Notes: generated from the letters alone by a model not told the origin. A stretch of DNA of 64,000 nucleotides from Xenophilus aerolatus (GCA_030418545.1 QAIB01000005.1:310001-374000), one strand, 5' to 3'. Shown: positions 8,613-17,874, counted from the first letter of the stretch. Program-made: numbers and translations.

Positions 8613-8665
8613 GACGCGGGGCAGTGTAGAGACCGGCCAACAACCCCACGGTTTCAAGCCGAATC

Positions 8666-8715
8666 GGGCTGCAGCGACCGTCCCGCCTGGGCAGACAGCT
8701 ATCGATCCTGTAGCA
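8666..8715 (+). repeat. Family A 50-bp repeat, copy 2
   Basis: 50 bp, GGGCTGCAGCGACCG to CTGTAGCA. It sits 22 nt beyond the stop of the minus-strand GntR gene, before the lipase gene. Confidence 0.85.
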
Positions 8716-8737
8716 ATCCGCTTCAGTCCAGTTCGAT

Positions 8738-9484
8738 TCAGTGCCGTGCGTGGTGACGTTCGTACAGTTCCAGCACGATGTCCTTCACGCCGTTCACGTG
8801 CGCGGCCACCGCCTGGGCTGCGGCTTCGGGGGCGCCCTGGCGCAGCGCGGCCACGATGGCGCGGTGGTCCTCGTTGGAGCTGCGGTTGAAGCCGGCCAGC
8901 GAGAGCTGCATGAAGGACATGCGCTGGATGTGGCCCTGCAGCATCGCGAGGATCTGCTTGGACAGCGGCCGTTCGGCAGCGCGGTAGAGCAGGTCGTGGA
9001 AGCGCCCGTTGAGCTCGCTGAAGGCCCAGGCGGTGGGCGCGTCGTCCATGGCATCCACCAGACGCTGGGCCTCGTCGAGGTCCGCCGCCGTGAGCAGCGG
9101 CGCAGCGGTGCGCATGAGGTGCGGCTCGACCATCGAGCGCAGCTCGAAGGCGTCGCGCAGCTGCGCCAGCGTCAGTTCCTTGACCAGCGCGCCGCGGTTG
9201 AGCAGCAGCTCGACGAAGCCGTGCGCCTCCAGCGTGCGCAGTGCTTCGCGCACCGGGATCTTGCTGACGTGGAACAGCGCGGCCAGCTCGTCCTGCCGCA
9301 GCGCGCGGCCGGGCGCGAGCAGACCGCGCACGATGGCCTCGTGCAGCACGCGCACGATGTCGTCGGTCGACAGGCGCCCGCCCGCAGCCGTGCGGCGCTC
9401 GCGCACCAGGCGCTGCAGCGGCGTCTCGCCGGGCGCGGTGGCGGCCTCAGCGGGATTCGGTGCGTCGGCTGTCGTGGCCTTCAT
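8738..9484 (-). CDS. GntR-family regulator, FCD subfamily
   Basis: 248 residues. The N-terminal winged helix (about residues 30-90, with LRQDELAALFHVSKIPVREALRTLEAHGFV) is the classic GntR HTH, and the C-terminal helical domain with DLLYRAAERP and DHRAIVAALRQGAPEAA is the FCD ligand domain. Such regulators usually repress catabolic or transport operons until a small carboxylate or nucleobase-like ligand binds. The start overlaps the end of the ABC ATPase gene by 38 nt, so it is the last gene of the importer operon and probably controls it. Confidence 0.9.
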   Translation of the reverse strand: MKATTADAPNPAEAATAPGETPLQRLVRERRTAAGGRLSTDDIVRVLHEAIVRGLLAPGRALRQDELAALFHVSKIPVREALRTLEAHGFVELLLNRGALVKELTLAQLRDAFELRSMVEPHLMRTAAPLLTAADLDEAQRLVDAMDDAPTAWAFSELNGRFHDLLYRAAERPLSKQILAMLQGHIQRMSFMQLSLAGFNRSSNEDHRAIVAALRQGAPEAAAQAVAAHVNGVKDIVLELYERHHARH

Positions 9485-10298
9485 GGATCTTCTCGCGCAC
9501 GAAGGCGCAGATCTCGTTGAACAGCGGATGCTCCTGCATCTGCGCACGCCGCGGCCGCTCGAAAGGCACGCGGATGTCGGCCACGATGCGCGAGGGCCGG
9601 GCGTTCATCACCAGCACGCGGTCGGACAGGAACACCGCTTCGCGGATGCTGTGGGTGATGAACACGGCGGTCTTGTGCACCTGGTCCCAGAGCTGGGCCA
9701 GCATGAGGTTCATGTCGTCGCGCGTGATCGCGTCCAGCGCCGAGAAGGGCTCGTCCATCATCAGCAGGCGCGGGTCGTTGACCAGCCCGCGGCAGATGGC
9801 CACGCGCTGGCGCATGCCGCCGGAGAGTTCGGCCGGTCGCTTGTCCCGAAAGTCCCAGAGCCCCGTGAGCTTCAGCAGCCGCTCGGCCTCGGGCCGATGC
9901 TCGGCCAGCACGCGCTTCTGCGTGCGGATGGGGAAGAGCACGTTGTCCATCACGCTCTTCCAGGGCAGCAGCGTGGCGTCCTGGAACACGTAGCCGAAGT
10001 CGCGCCGCGGCCCGTCCACCGCGCGGCCATCGACGGCGATGCGGCCGGCGGTCGGCAGCTCCAGGCCACCGATCATCGACATCAGCGTGCTCTTGCCGCA
10101 GCCGCTCGGGCCGACCAGGCTCACGAAGTCGCCTTCGTCGATGTCGAAATCGGCGTGCTCCACCGCATGCACGTCGCCGTTGCGGGTGGGGTAGGTCTTG
10201 CCGACCTGCCGCACCGTGAGGTAGCTGCGGTCGCGCTCGGGCGCGGTGCTGCGCGGCAGCAGCCAGGGGTGCCGGGGGGTGGTCAACATCGGGTCCAT
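9447..10298 (-). CDS. ABC importer ATPase (nitrate/sulfonate/HMP type)
   Basis: 283 residues. Walker A GPSGCGKST, signature LSGGMRQRVAICRGL and Walker B LLMMDEPFSALD are intact, followed by the H-loop VFITHSI. It resembles SsuB/TauB/ThiZ ATPases that work with NMT1-type binding proteins. It energises the permease encoded 4 nt upstream (10303). Confidence 0.92.
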   Translation of the reverse strand: MDPMLTTPRHPWLLPRSTAPERDRSYLTVRQVGKTYPTRNGDVHAVEHADFDIDEGDFVSLVGPSGCGKSTLMSMIGGLELPTAGRIAVDGRAVDGPRRDFGYVFQDATLLPWKSVMDNVLFPIRTQKRVLAEHRPEAERLLKLTGLWDFRDKRPAELSGGMRQRVAICRGLVNDPRLLMMDEPFSALDAITRDDMNLMLAQLWDQVHKTAVFITHSIREAVFLSDRVLVMNARPSRIVADIRVPFERPRRAQMQEHPLFNEICAFVREKIHEGHDSRRTESR

Positions 10299-10302
10299 GG
10301 CG

Positions 10303-11061
10303 TCAGGCCCCGAAGGCGTGCCGGGTCCAGCGCTCCAGCAGGGCCACGACGCCGTAGAAGCCCAGGCCGAAGACGCACAGCACCGTGATGGCGGCCAGGA
10401 TCAGCGAGGTGTCGGCCTGCGAGGAGGCGAAGAGGATGAGGTAGCCCAGCCCCGCCTGCGAGGTGATGAACTCGCCGACGATCACCCCGATGATGGCGAA
10501 GGTGGTCGCGATCTTCATGCCGCTGAACACATAGGGGAGCGCGTGCGGCAGGCGCACCGACACGAACACCTGCCAGCTCGAGGCCGTGAGCGCCCGGCAC
10601 AGGCGCAGCAGCGACTTGTCGACATGGTCCAGCCCGGCCAGGGCCGCGATCACCACCGGAAAGAAGCTGATGAAGACCGAGAAGGTCAGCCGCGACTGGA
10701 AGCCGATGCCCAGCCAGACGATGAACAGCGGCGCCAGCGCGATCTTGGGAATGAGCTGGAACAGCACGACGTTGGGGTAGAGCATGCTGCGCATCAGCCC
10801 CGAGGCGCTGAGCAGCGCGGCCAGCGCCACGCCCAGCAGCGAGGCGATGGCGAAGCCGGCCACGCTTTCCCACACGGTGGGCCAGGCGTGTTCCATGAGG
10901 AGCGGGAAGGTCTCTACCAGGCGCCGGGCGATGGCGCTGGGCGTGGGCAGCAGCACCTCGCGGATGCCGAAGGCGCGCACCACGATCTCCCACAGCACCA
11001 GCGTGCCGACGGCGAAGGCGAGCGGCAGCCCGATGCGCTGCAGCGGACCGGCCTCGTTCAT
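10303..11061 (-). CDS. ABC importer permease (SsuC/TauC/ThiX type)
   Basis: 252 residues, about six hydrophobic spans and the binding-protein-dependent transport loop (ALTASSWQVFVSVRLPHALPYVFSGMKIA near residue 160-190) that contacts the ATPase. A gap of 79 bp separates it from the binding protein gene upstream and only 4 bp from the ATPase gene downstream. The substrate is inferred only from context (see the binding protein). Confidence 0.92.
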   Translation of the reverse strand: MNEAGPLQRIGLPLAFAVGTLVLWEIVVRAFGIREVLLPTPSAIARRLVETFPLLMEHAWPTVWESVAGFAIASLLGVALAALLSASGLMRSMLYPNVVLFQLIPKIALAPLFIVWLGIGFQSRLTFSVFISFFPVVIAALAGLDHVDKSLLRLCRALTASSWQVFVSVRLPHALPYVFSGMKIATTFAIIGVIVGEFITSQAGLGYLILFASSQADTSLILAAITVLCVFGLGFYGVVALLERWTRHAFGA

Positions 11062-11140
11062 CGCGCGGGCAGGCCGTCGAGCAGCGGCGTGGACGCGTGG
11101 GGCAGCGGCTTGGGGCGGGCCGGGATCGCGAAGGACACCA

Positions 11141-12247
11141 TCAGGCGCCGCTCACCATCCTGCTGTAGGGCGCGACGTTCCTGCGGATGGCGTCCCACTC
11201 GGCGTTGCCGAGCTTGATCTTGCCGACGAAGCGGTTGGTGGCGAGGTCCTCGGGCACCAGCGGCTTGGCGTCGGCCTTGAGCGCGCCGGCGCGGGCGGCC
11301 AGCGAGATCATGCCGGCCAGCTTGGGGATGCTGCTGTAGCCCAGGCCGTGCTCGATCGCCTCCGGCGCCACCATGGTGGCCTGCGCGAGGCCCTGCGACA
11401 GCCTGGCGTTCTCCTTGCCGCCCTTGGCCAGTGCGATCTCGGGCTGCGCCTTGTAGAGGATCTCGAGCGACTCGTCCGGCTTCTTGAGCGTGTAGACCAC
11501 CGACTCCAGGATGCCGTCGACCATGGCCTGGCACAGGCCGGGGTCGGCGTTGATGGTCTCGGTGCGCGCGATGACCTGCGCCGCGTAGAGTTCGATGCCG
11601 GACTTGGCCCAGGGGATGAAGCGCGTCTTCACGCCCAGCGAGTCCAGCACCGGAATGCTGGACGAGCCGATGGCCGTGATCGCGTCGACCTGCTTGTCCA
11701 TCAGCGCGCGCTCGATCAGGCGCGCATCGAGCTGCTGGCGGGTGACCTTCGACAGGTCGATGCCCGTCTTCTCGGCGAAGGCCGTCCAGTAGGGCGATTC
11801 CGCCGAGGTGGCGACGGTGCCGACGCGCTTGCCCTCGAAGTCCTTGGGGGTGCGGATCGGCGAGTCGGCCAGCACCAGGTTGCCCATCAGCGAGTCGTAG
11901 CCGACGGTGGCGAGCGCCTGCAGCGGCAGGCCGCGCGCCATGTTGACCAGGGTGCCGCCGAAGAAGACCACGCCCAGGTCGAACTGCTTGTTGGCCACCG
12001 CCTGCGCGGCCGCCACCGAGCCGTTGCCGCGCGCGACGGTGAGGTCGATGCCGCGCTTCTTGAAGTAGCCGAGCTCCTTGCCCACCATGGGCCAGTAGTT
12101 GGAGCCATTGACCACCCAGGGCAGCGTGATGCTGACGGCGCGCGTCTGCGCGAAGGCGGGCAGGGCGAGGGCGCTGCCGGCGGCAGTGGCGCCGGCCGCC
12201 TGCAGCAGTCGGCGGCGGGACAGGGCGGGCGGGGTGGGAAGGGACAT
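11141..12247 (-). CDS. ABC substrate-binding protein, NMT1/ThiY-like, Tat-type signal
   Basis: 368 residues. The leader SRRRLLQAAGATAAG followed by ALALPAFAQT looks like a twin-arginine signal, so the protein is probably exported folded to the periplasm. The mature part has the NMT1 fold features of pyrimidine, sulfonate or taurine binders. The neighbouring phosphoribosyltransferase gene makes a nucleobase-like or pyrimidine ligand the best guess, but the binding pocket cannot be assigned from sequence. The start at 12247 is set by the signal peptide. Confidence 0.85.
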   Translation of the reverse strand: MSLPTPPALSRRRLLQAAGATAAGSALALPAFAQTRAVSITLPWVVNGSNYWPMVGKELGYFKKRGIDLTVARGNGSVAAAQAVANKQFDLGVVFFGGTLVNMARGLPLQALATVGYDSLMGNLVLADSPIRTPKDFEGKRVGTVATSAESPYWTAFAEKTGIDLSKVTRQQLDARLIERALMDKQVDAITAIGSSSIPVLDSLGVKTRFIPWAKSGIELYAAQVIARTETINADPGLCQAMVDGILESVVYTLKKPDESLEILYKAQPEIALAKGGKENARLSQGLAQATMVAPEAIEHGLGYSSIPKLAGMISLAARAGALKADAKPLVPEDLATNRFVGKIKLGNAEWDAIRRNVAPYSRMVSGA

Positions 12248-12312
12248 GGCGGACTCCGGCAGGCCGTTCGGGTCCATCGCGGTGCAGCACGGCCGGGCGC
12301 GATGCACCAAAA

Positions 12313-12336
12313 CGTATACGAAACAAGATACGAAAA
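12313..12336. promoter_or_regulatory. Candidate GntR operator upstream of the ABC operon
   Basis: A CGTATACG palindrome at 12313-12320 and a direct repeat of ATACGAAA (12316 and 12328) lie 66-90 nt upstream of the binding protein gene. FCD-type GntR regulators typically recognise GT-N3-AC-like palindromes, so this AT-rich patch in a GC-rich region is the probable target of the regulator encoded at 8738. Confidence 0.5.
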
Positions 12337-12393
12337 GTGCGAACGGCCCGGTTCACGCAGTTTGCGTGCCAAGAGGCTCACCGCCGCGCGCGC

Positions 12394-13110
12394 TCAGTCG
12401 CGCAGGCCCCAGCCCCCGTCCACCGCCTGCAGCAAGGGCGAGTCGAACACGCCGACCAGGCGCGCCGCGCGCTCGGGGCCCAGGGTGTGGGCCCAGCGCC
12501 GTCCCTGCCGCATCGCGACGCCGCAGGCCAGCACCTGCGCGCCGAGCGATTCGATGAGCGTCCAGGGCGCCCCCAGCGTGCTGCCGCTGCTCACCGCGTC
12601 GTCCACCAGCACCACGCGTTTTCCTCGCACCAGGGGCAGCAGGTTGGGATCGAGGTAGACCCGCTTGCCGGCCGTGGGTGTGGTGATCGACTGCACGGCG
12701 CCAGACAGCGACTCGTCGTACCAGTACTTGCGCGAGTAGCCCATGGGCACGTAGCGGCTGTGGCCCAGGTGGCGCGCGACCACGGGCGCGAAGGTCAGGC
12801 CCAGCGTCGGGATGCCGATCACGACCTCGGGCTGCAGCGGCGCGAGGCGCTCGGCCAGCATCCGACCCAGCGTCTCGACCACCTCCAGCGAGGCCTGGTT
12901 GCAGATCAGCGACGCGACGGCGTGCGTCGGCTCGTCGGCGAGCGCTCGGATGGGCAGCACCAGCACGCGGCCGTCGGGCAGGCGCGCGGGGTAACCGTAC
13001 TGCCAGGGGCCCTCGGCGGGGCCGGCCTCGTCGGCATCGACGATGCGCTGCCAGTAGGCGGTGGTGGGCTCGGTGAAGGGGGCCGGGGGCATCGGCGAAG
13101 AGGTCGTCAT
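12394..13110 (-). CDS. Type I phosphoribosyltransferase
   Basis: 238 residues. The PRPP-binding loop VVLVDDAVSSGST lies near residue 168-180 and GIPTLGLTFAPVVARHLG forms the flanking strand-loop. It presumably joins a base to PRPP in the cytoplasm. The N-terminal 60 residues are unlike standard Apt or Upp and the base is unknown. Adjacency to an NMT1-type importer and a GntR regulator gene suggests uptake followed by salvage of the same compound. Confidence 0.82.
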   Translation of the reverse strand: MTTSSPMPPAPFTEPTTAYWQRIVDADEAGPAEGPWQYGYPARLPDGRVLVLPIRALADEPTHAVASLICNQASLEVVETLGRMLAERLAPLQPEVVIGIPTLGLTFAPVVARHLGHSRYVPMGYSRKYWYDESLSGAVQSITTPTAGKRVYLDPNLLPLVRGKRVVLVDDAVSSGSTLGAPWTLIESLGAQVLACGVAMRQGRRWAHTLGPERAARLVGVFDSPLLQAVDGGWGLRD

Positions 13111-13130
13111 CCGGAGTTAGGAATAAAAAG

Positions 13131-13180
13131 TGCCTGTGGCGCCCGCTGCGCCTGGGCCGGCAGCTATGGATTCCATAGCA
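13131..13180 (+). repeat. Family A 50-bp repeat, copy 3
   Basis: 50 bp, TGCCTGTGGCGCCCG to GGATTCCATAGCA, ending 2 nt from the stop of the minus-strand TPR gene. It contains the palindrome CTATGGATTCCATAG. Confidence 0.85.
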
Positions 13181-13182
13181 GG

Positions 13183-14541
13183 TCAGTGCGCTTCGGCCAG
13201 CGGCGGCAGGCCCAGTCCCGCATACACCGTGCCGGCCAGCCGCCGCAGCCGCCGCGACTCGGGCTGGCCGTTGAGCTGCTGCTGCACGATGCCCTGGGCA
13301 CCGGTGAGCGCGGCCTGTGTGCCGCTTCGCACGAGCGCATCGAGGTAGACCTGCTCGAAGAGGTCGCGCTGCGCGTGGCTGCCGCCGATCTCGACCATGC
13401 GCGGCAGCGCCGTGCCCAGGCCCTCGATGGCAGCGGCGTGGTTGCCGCGCGCGTGCGCCAGCAGCCCGCGCGCCGCCGGCACGCACACGCGCTCCCAGGC
13501 ATGGCGTGTGGCCGCGGGGGCGGTGGGCGCGTAGGCCTCGATGTGGCGCAGCAGCGTGTCGGCCTCGGGCCGGCCGGCGCGCGCCAGGCCGTAGAGGTAC
13601 TGCAGGTCGAGGAAGGGCAGCACGTGGTCGGCGGTGCGGCCGGCCAGGTGCACGGCCACGTCCTGCCAGCGATCGCCGACATCGATGCCCGCGAGTTCCA
13701 GCCGCGCCAGCAGCGACACGGCGCCGATCTGGTCCTGCGAGTAGTCCTTGACCACGCCCCAGCAATGGCGGTCGTACACCGCCAGCGCCTCGTCGTCACG
13801 GCCCAGGTCGATGAGGAAGAGCGCCAGGTGCCACCAGTTGTGCGTGACCATGAAGGAGTTCAGGCCGGTCCAGGTCTCGCTCACGTCCTCCATGAAGGCC
13901 AGGCCCTCGGTGAGGCGGCCCTCGGTCAGCATGACATGCGCCAGCGCATGGTGGGCCCACGGCTCCTTGCGCTCCATCGCGATGGCACGGCGGGCGCTGG
14001 CTTCGGCCTCGCGCATCAGGTGGCACTGCTCGTAGCCGAAGGCCAGCATGCCGTGCAGGTAGGGCACGTCGGCCGCATGCGGCGCCGCCGCCAGCGCCAG
14101 CCGCAGCATGCCGGGGCAGTCGCCGAGGTTGAAGCAGTGGTACTGCCCGAGCTTGAGCGACACCAGGTCGCGCGGGAACTCGCGCGCCTGTTCCTCGTGC
14201 AGCCGGATCGCCTCCCGGATGTCGCCCGCCACCCAGGCCGCCACCGCCGCGATGTAGCGGCGTTCGCGTGGCGTCGCCTGCGCGGCCCCGGCCTGCGCGC
14301 GTTCGATGAAGGGCCGCGCATTGGCCACCGCGTCGGCCGACTCGGCAAACATCTGCAGCGTGGCGCCGTAGGCCTGCACCAGCGGGTCGGGGTCCTCGTG
14401 CGGCGTTAGGGCGAGGTTGGCAGCGCGTGCTTCGCAGGCGATGAAGCCGCCCACGAAGTCGTCGACCAGGCGATGGCTGGTGCTGTCGCTCAGGCTGAGC
14501 GGATTGCCGAGCGGGTCGGTGGCGGTGGGTGCGGAGGACAT
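13183..14541 (-). CDS. TPR protein resembling TTC38
   Basis: 452 residues, cytoplasmic, almost wholly helical. Several helix pairs match the degenerate TPRs of the TTC38-like family (PRDLVSLKLGQYHCFNLGD, EPWAHHALAHVMLTEGRL and NWWHLALFLIDLGRDDEAL). No catalytic motif is evident; a scaffold role is likely but the partner is unknown. It is divergent from the large three-domain hydrolase gene, with about 110 bp between starts, so the two could share regulation. Confidence 0.8.
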   Translation of the reverse strand: MSSAPTATDPLGNPLSLSDSTSHRLVDDFVGGFIACEARAANLALTPHEDPDPLVQAYGATLQMFAESADAVANARPFIERAQAGAAQATPRERRYIAAVAAWVAGDIREAIRLHEEQAREFPRDLVSLKLGQYHCFNLGDCPGMLRLALAAAPHAADVPYLHGMLAFGYEQCHLMREAEASARRAIAMERKEPWAHHALAHVMLTEGRLTEGLAFMEDVSETWTGLNSFMVTHNWWHLALFLIDLGRDDEALAVYDRHCWGVVKDYSQDQIGAVSLLARLELAGIDVGDRWQDVAVHLAGRTADHVLPFLDLQYLYGLARAGRPEADTLLRHIEAYAPTAPAATRHAWERVCVPAARGLLAHARGNHAAAIEGLGTALPRMVEIGGSHAQRDLFEQVYLDALVRSGTQAALTGAQGIVQQQLNGQPESRRLRRLAGTVYAGLGLPPLAEAH

Positions 14542-14654
14542 GGCCGAGATTCTGCCGGCGTGCCGGACTGTGCGTGCGCACTACCTCGGATGCGGGATGC
14601 GCAGGCCCGTGGGCGCCGCGCATCATGGCAGCAGCGAATGCACCGGAGCCTGCC

Positions 14655-17360
14655 ATGCCTCAGCTCACCGACCTTCATCTCGCTCGCATCATGCGCAACG
14701 CCTCCGGGCGCCGTCGCGCCGAGTGCCTGCAGCCCTTCAACGATGCGATGCAGGCGAACGGCATCGACACGCTGAACCGCGCCGCCGCCTTCATTGCGCA
14801 ACTGGCGCACGAATCGGGCGAACTGCGCTGGCTGGAAGAGATCTGGGGCCCGACCGCCGCGCAGAAGCGCTACGAGCCGCCGAGCGACCTGGCCCGGCGG
14901 CTGGGCAACACGCAGAAGGGCGACGGCTTTCGCTACAAGGGCCGCGGGCCGATCCAGGTCACGGGCCGCTTCAACTACAAAAAATACGGCGAGCTGCTGG
15001 GGCTGGACCTGGAAGGCGACCCGGCGCAGGCGGCGCAGCCTGCGGTCGGCTTCGCCATCGCCGGCTGCTTCTGGTCGCGCAACGGCCTCAATGCGCTGGC
15101 CGATGCGGGCGACTTCAGCGGCATCACGCGGCGCATCAACGGCGGGCAGAACGGCGCCGCCGATCGGGAGCGCTTCCACGCGCTCGCTTTGCAGGTGCTG
15201 GCGGACAGTTTCCCCGCACGTGCCGCGGCACCGGCGAAGGCCGCGCGCGCCACGCGCGCCGCAGCGGCCGGCTCGCTGCCGCGCGGCCAGGAGGCGATCG
15301 AGGCCGACGCCGCGGCCATGGCACAGGAGGACAAGCGCACCGCCGGGAAGGCGTCCGGCAAGGGCAAAGGCAAGGCGGCCGCGCCGGCGCCGGCAGAAGC
15401 CCCCGCGCGCGCTTTCGATGTGCGGCCCGACACGCTCGACTTCCGGGACCTGATGTACACGCCCACCCTGGTGGAAGTGCCCACGCACGTGCCGCTGGGC
15501 GACTACATCGACCAGGGCGTGCCCATCCTCGACCAGGGCCGCGAAGGCGCCTGCACCGGCTTCGGCCTGGCGACGGTGGCGAACTACCTGCTGCTGCGCC
15601 GGCGCGTGCTGCCGGACCGCACGCCCGTCAGCCCGCGCATGTTCTACCAGCTGGCGCGCCGCTACGACGAATGGCCGGGCGAGGACTACGAGGGATCGAG
15701 CGCGCGGGGCGCCATGAAGGGCTGGCACAAGCACGGCGTGTGCGCCGAGTCGCTGTACCCCCAGGTGCTGCCGCGCGGCCAGAAGCACGGCCTGAACGAG
15801 GCGCGCACGGCCGACGCGGTGCGGCGGCCGCTGGGCGCGTACTTCCGGGTCAACCACAAGGACCTGGTGGCCATGCATTCGGCGATCGCCGAGGTGGGCA
15901 TCCTCTATGCCAGCTGCCGCGTGCACCAGGGCTGGAGCGCAGTGGGTGCCGACGGCCTCATCGCGCAGTCCGACGCCATCCTCGGCGGCCATGCCTTCGC
16001 CATCGTCGCCTACGACGAGCGCGGCTTCTGGCTGCAGAACTCGTGGGGCCCGACGTGGGGACAGGGCGGCTTCGGCCACCTGAGCTACGACGACTGGCTG
16101 GCCAACGGCACCGACGTCTGGGTGGCGCGCCTGGGCGCGCCGGTGACGCTCACGCGGCCCGAGTCGGCGGCCACCGCGCATGCGAAGAGCTCGGCGCAGT
16201 CGAACGCCTACGCCTATGCCGAGCTGCGGCCGCACATCGTGAGCGTGGGCAACGACGGACGGCTCAAGGCCGGCGGCGACTACGGCAGCACGCCGCAGGA
16301 GATCGCGCGCGTGTTCGAGGAGGACATCCCGCGCGCCGTCGCGGCCTGGAAGGTGCCGCGCGTGCTGCTGTACGCACATGGCGGGCTGGTGAGCGAGCAA
16401 TCCGCGGTGCAGCGGCTGGCCGAGTACCGGCCGCTGCTCATCGGCGGCGAGGTGTATCCGCTGGCCTTCGTGTGGCGCACCGACTACTGGACCACGCTCA
16501 CCAACATCCTCAAGGACGCCATCTCCCGGCGTCGGCCCGAGGGTGCGCTGGACGCCACCAAGGACTTCATGCTCGATCGGCTGGACGACGCGCTCGAGCC
16601 CGTCGCGCGCGCGCTCACCGGCAAGTCGGCCTGGGACCAGATGAAGCAGAACGCGCTGGCCACCAGCGCCGCCGGCGGTGCCGCGGTGCTCGTGGCGGAC
16701 CACCTCCAGAAACTGGCAAAGAAGCTGCCGGGGCTCGAGATCCACCTGGTCGGCCACAGTGCCGGTTCCATCCTGCTCGCTCCGGTGCTGGGACTGCTGG
16801 GCGACCGCGGACTCCAGGCGAAGACCTGCACGCTGTGGGCGCCGGCCTGCACCACGGCGCTCTTCCGCGCGCACTACCTGCCCGCGCTGCAGAAGAAGGT
16901 GCTGCGCAAGCTGGCGCTCTTCCTGCTCACCGACACGGCGGAGCAGGACGACCACTGCGCGCACATCTACAACAAGTCGCTGCTGTACCTGGTGTCCAAC
17001 GCCTTCGAGGATCCGGCCCGCATCCCGCTCTTCCGCGACGGCGTGCCGATCCTGGGCATGGCGCGCTGGCTCGACGCCGAGCTGCGCAAGACCCTGGACT
17101 CTTTCGGCACCGACGTCGTGCTCGCGCCCAACAACGAGCCTGAAGCCTCGCTGTCGGCCTCGGGCGCAATGCACCACGGCGACTTCGACGACGACCGGCG
17201 CACGGTCATGGCGACCTACCGCCGCATCGTCGCCGACGGGCCGGTGGCAGCCGCGCGCCGGGGCGAGGCGGCAGCCGGCGCGCTGCCGGTCTTCAAGCGC
17301 TCCGAGTCGTCGATGCGCGACCAGCGCCAGCAGCTGGACTGGCGCACGCAGCGCGCCTAG
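14655..17360 (+). CDS. Three-domain enzyme: GH19 lysozyme/chitinase, papain-like peptidase, alpha/beta-hydrolase
   Basis: 901 residues. Domain 1 (about 1-185) is GH19: AHESGELRWLEE gives the catalytic Glu53 and the FRYKGRGPIQVTGRFNYKKY segment is the family core, as in phage endolysins. A low-complexity Ala/Lys/Gly linker (about 186-255) follows. Domain 2 (about 258-500) is C1-peptidase-like: DQGREGACTGFG gives Gln294 and Cys300, GGHAFAIVAYD gives His446 and QNSWGPTWGQGGFG gives Asn462, so the whole catalytic set is present. Domain 3 (about 565-830) has LYAHGG at 573-577 and GHSAGS with Ser702, an alpha/beta-hydrolase or lipase fold. There is no signal peptide. GGAG 6 nt upstream supports the ATG at 14655. 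An anti-bacterial effector exported by another route, or a phage-derived lytic enzyme, is inference. Confidence 0.85.
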   Translation: MPQLTDLHLARIMRNASGRRRAECLQPFNDAMQANGIDTLNRAAAFIAQLAHESGELRWLEEIWGPTAAQKRYEPPSDLARRLGNTQKGDGFRYKGRGPIQVTGRFNYKKYGELLGLDLEGDPAQAAQPAVGFAIAGCFWSRNGLNALADAGDFSGITRRINGGQNGAADRERFHALALQVLADSFPARAAAPAKAARATRAAAAGSLPRGQEAIEADAAAMAQEDKRTAGKASGKGKGKAAAPAPAEAPARAFDVRPDTLDFRDLMYTPTLVEVPTHVPLGDYIDQGVPILDQGREGACTGFGLATVANYLLLRRRVLPDRTPVSPRMFYQLARRYDEWPGEDYEGSSARGAMKGWHKHGVCAESLYPQVLPRGQKHGLNEARTADAVRRPLGAYFRVNHKDLVAMHSAIAEVGILYASCRVHQGWSAVGADGLIAQSDAILGGHAFAIVAYDERGFWLQNSWGPTWGQGGFGHLSYDDWLANGTDVWVARLGAPVTLTRPESAATAHAKSSAQSNAYAYAELRPHIVSVGNDGRLKAGGDYGSTPQEIARVFEEDIPRAVAAWKVPRVLLYAHGGLVSEQSAVQRLAEYRPLLIGGEVYPLAFVWRTDYWTTLTNILKDAISRRRPEGALDATKDFMLDRLDDALEPVARALTGKSAWDQMKQNALATSAAGGAAVLVADHLQKLAKKLPGLEIHLVGHSAGSILLAPVLGLLGDRGLQAKTCTLWAPACTTALFRAHYLPALQKKVLRKLALFLLTDTAEQDDHCAHIYNKSLLYLVSNAFEDPARIPLFRDGVPILGMARWLDAELRKTLDSFGTDVVLAPNNEPEASLSASGAMHHGDFDDDRRTVMATYRRIVADGPVAAARRGEAAAGALPVFKRSESSMRDQRQQLDWRTQRA

Positions 17361-17421
17361 GGGCAGGAGGCCCGCCCGGGCTCGGGCGCGGGCTCGCGCG
17401 GCGCGCTCTCGCCCTCTTCAG

Positions 17422-17820
17422 TCAGACGCCCGCCGCCTGGTGCCGAAACTCCTGCGTGCGGCCACCGTAGCCATAGGCCGCGGCACGCGCATCGATCACG
17501 TGCACGTAGCTCACCTCGTGCAGGTCGGGCCGCAGCCGCTCGAAGGCGGCGTGCACCTCGGCCAGGTAGCGTGCCTTCTCGGCCTTGGTGTTGGTCTCGT
17601 CGGTGACGCTGATGTCGAGGTGGAAGGCGCTGCGCTGCTGCTCGGCCAGCGAACGGCTGCCCACGAACCATAGCGCGGCCGGAATGAAGTGCACGGTGGT
17701 GGCGATGACCTCGGGCTTCTTGCCCAGCACGCGCTGCGTGAGCTCTCCGACGGCGGCGACCGCTTGGCGGGCCAGGGCGGCATCGGGTTCGCCGGACAGG
17801 TGGATGACGATGTGGGGCAT
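17422..17820 (-). CDS. Tautomerase-superfamily protein
   Basis: 132 residues starting MPHIVIHLSGEPD; the Pro after Met becomes the N-terminal catalytic base in 4-oxalocrotonate tautomerase and MIF-type enzymes. At about twice the length of a 4-OT monomer it resembles the fused trimeric tautomerases. The substrate is unknown. It is divergent from a LysR gene whose product probably regulates it. Confidence 0.85.
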   Translation of the reverse strand: MPHIVIHLSGEPDAALARQAVAAVGELTQRVLGKKPEVIATTVHFIPAALWFVGSRSLAEQQRSAFHLDISVTDETNTKAEKARYLAEVHAAFERLRPDLHEVSYVHVIDARAAAYGYGGRTQEFRHQAAGV

Positions 17821-17874
17821 GGCGCTTCTCCTTGGGAGTGGAATGACGATGGGGTCATTCTGGGCGCCGGGTAG

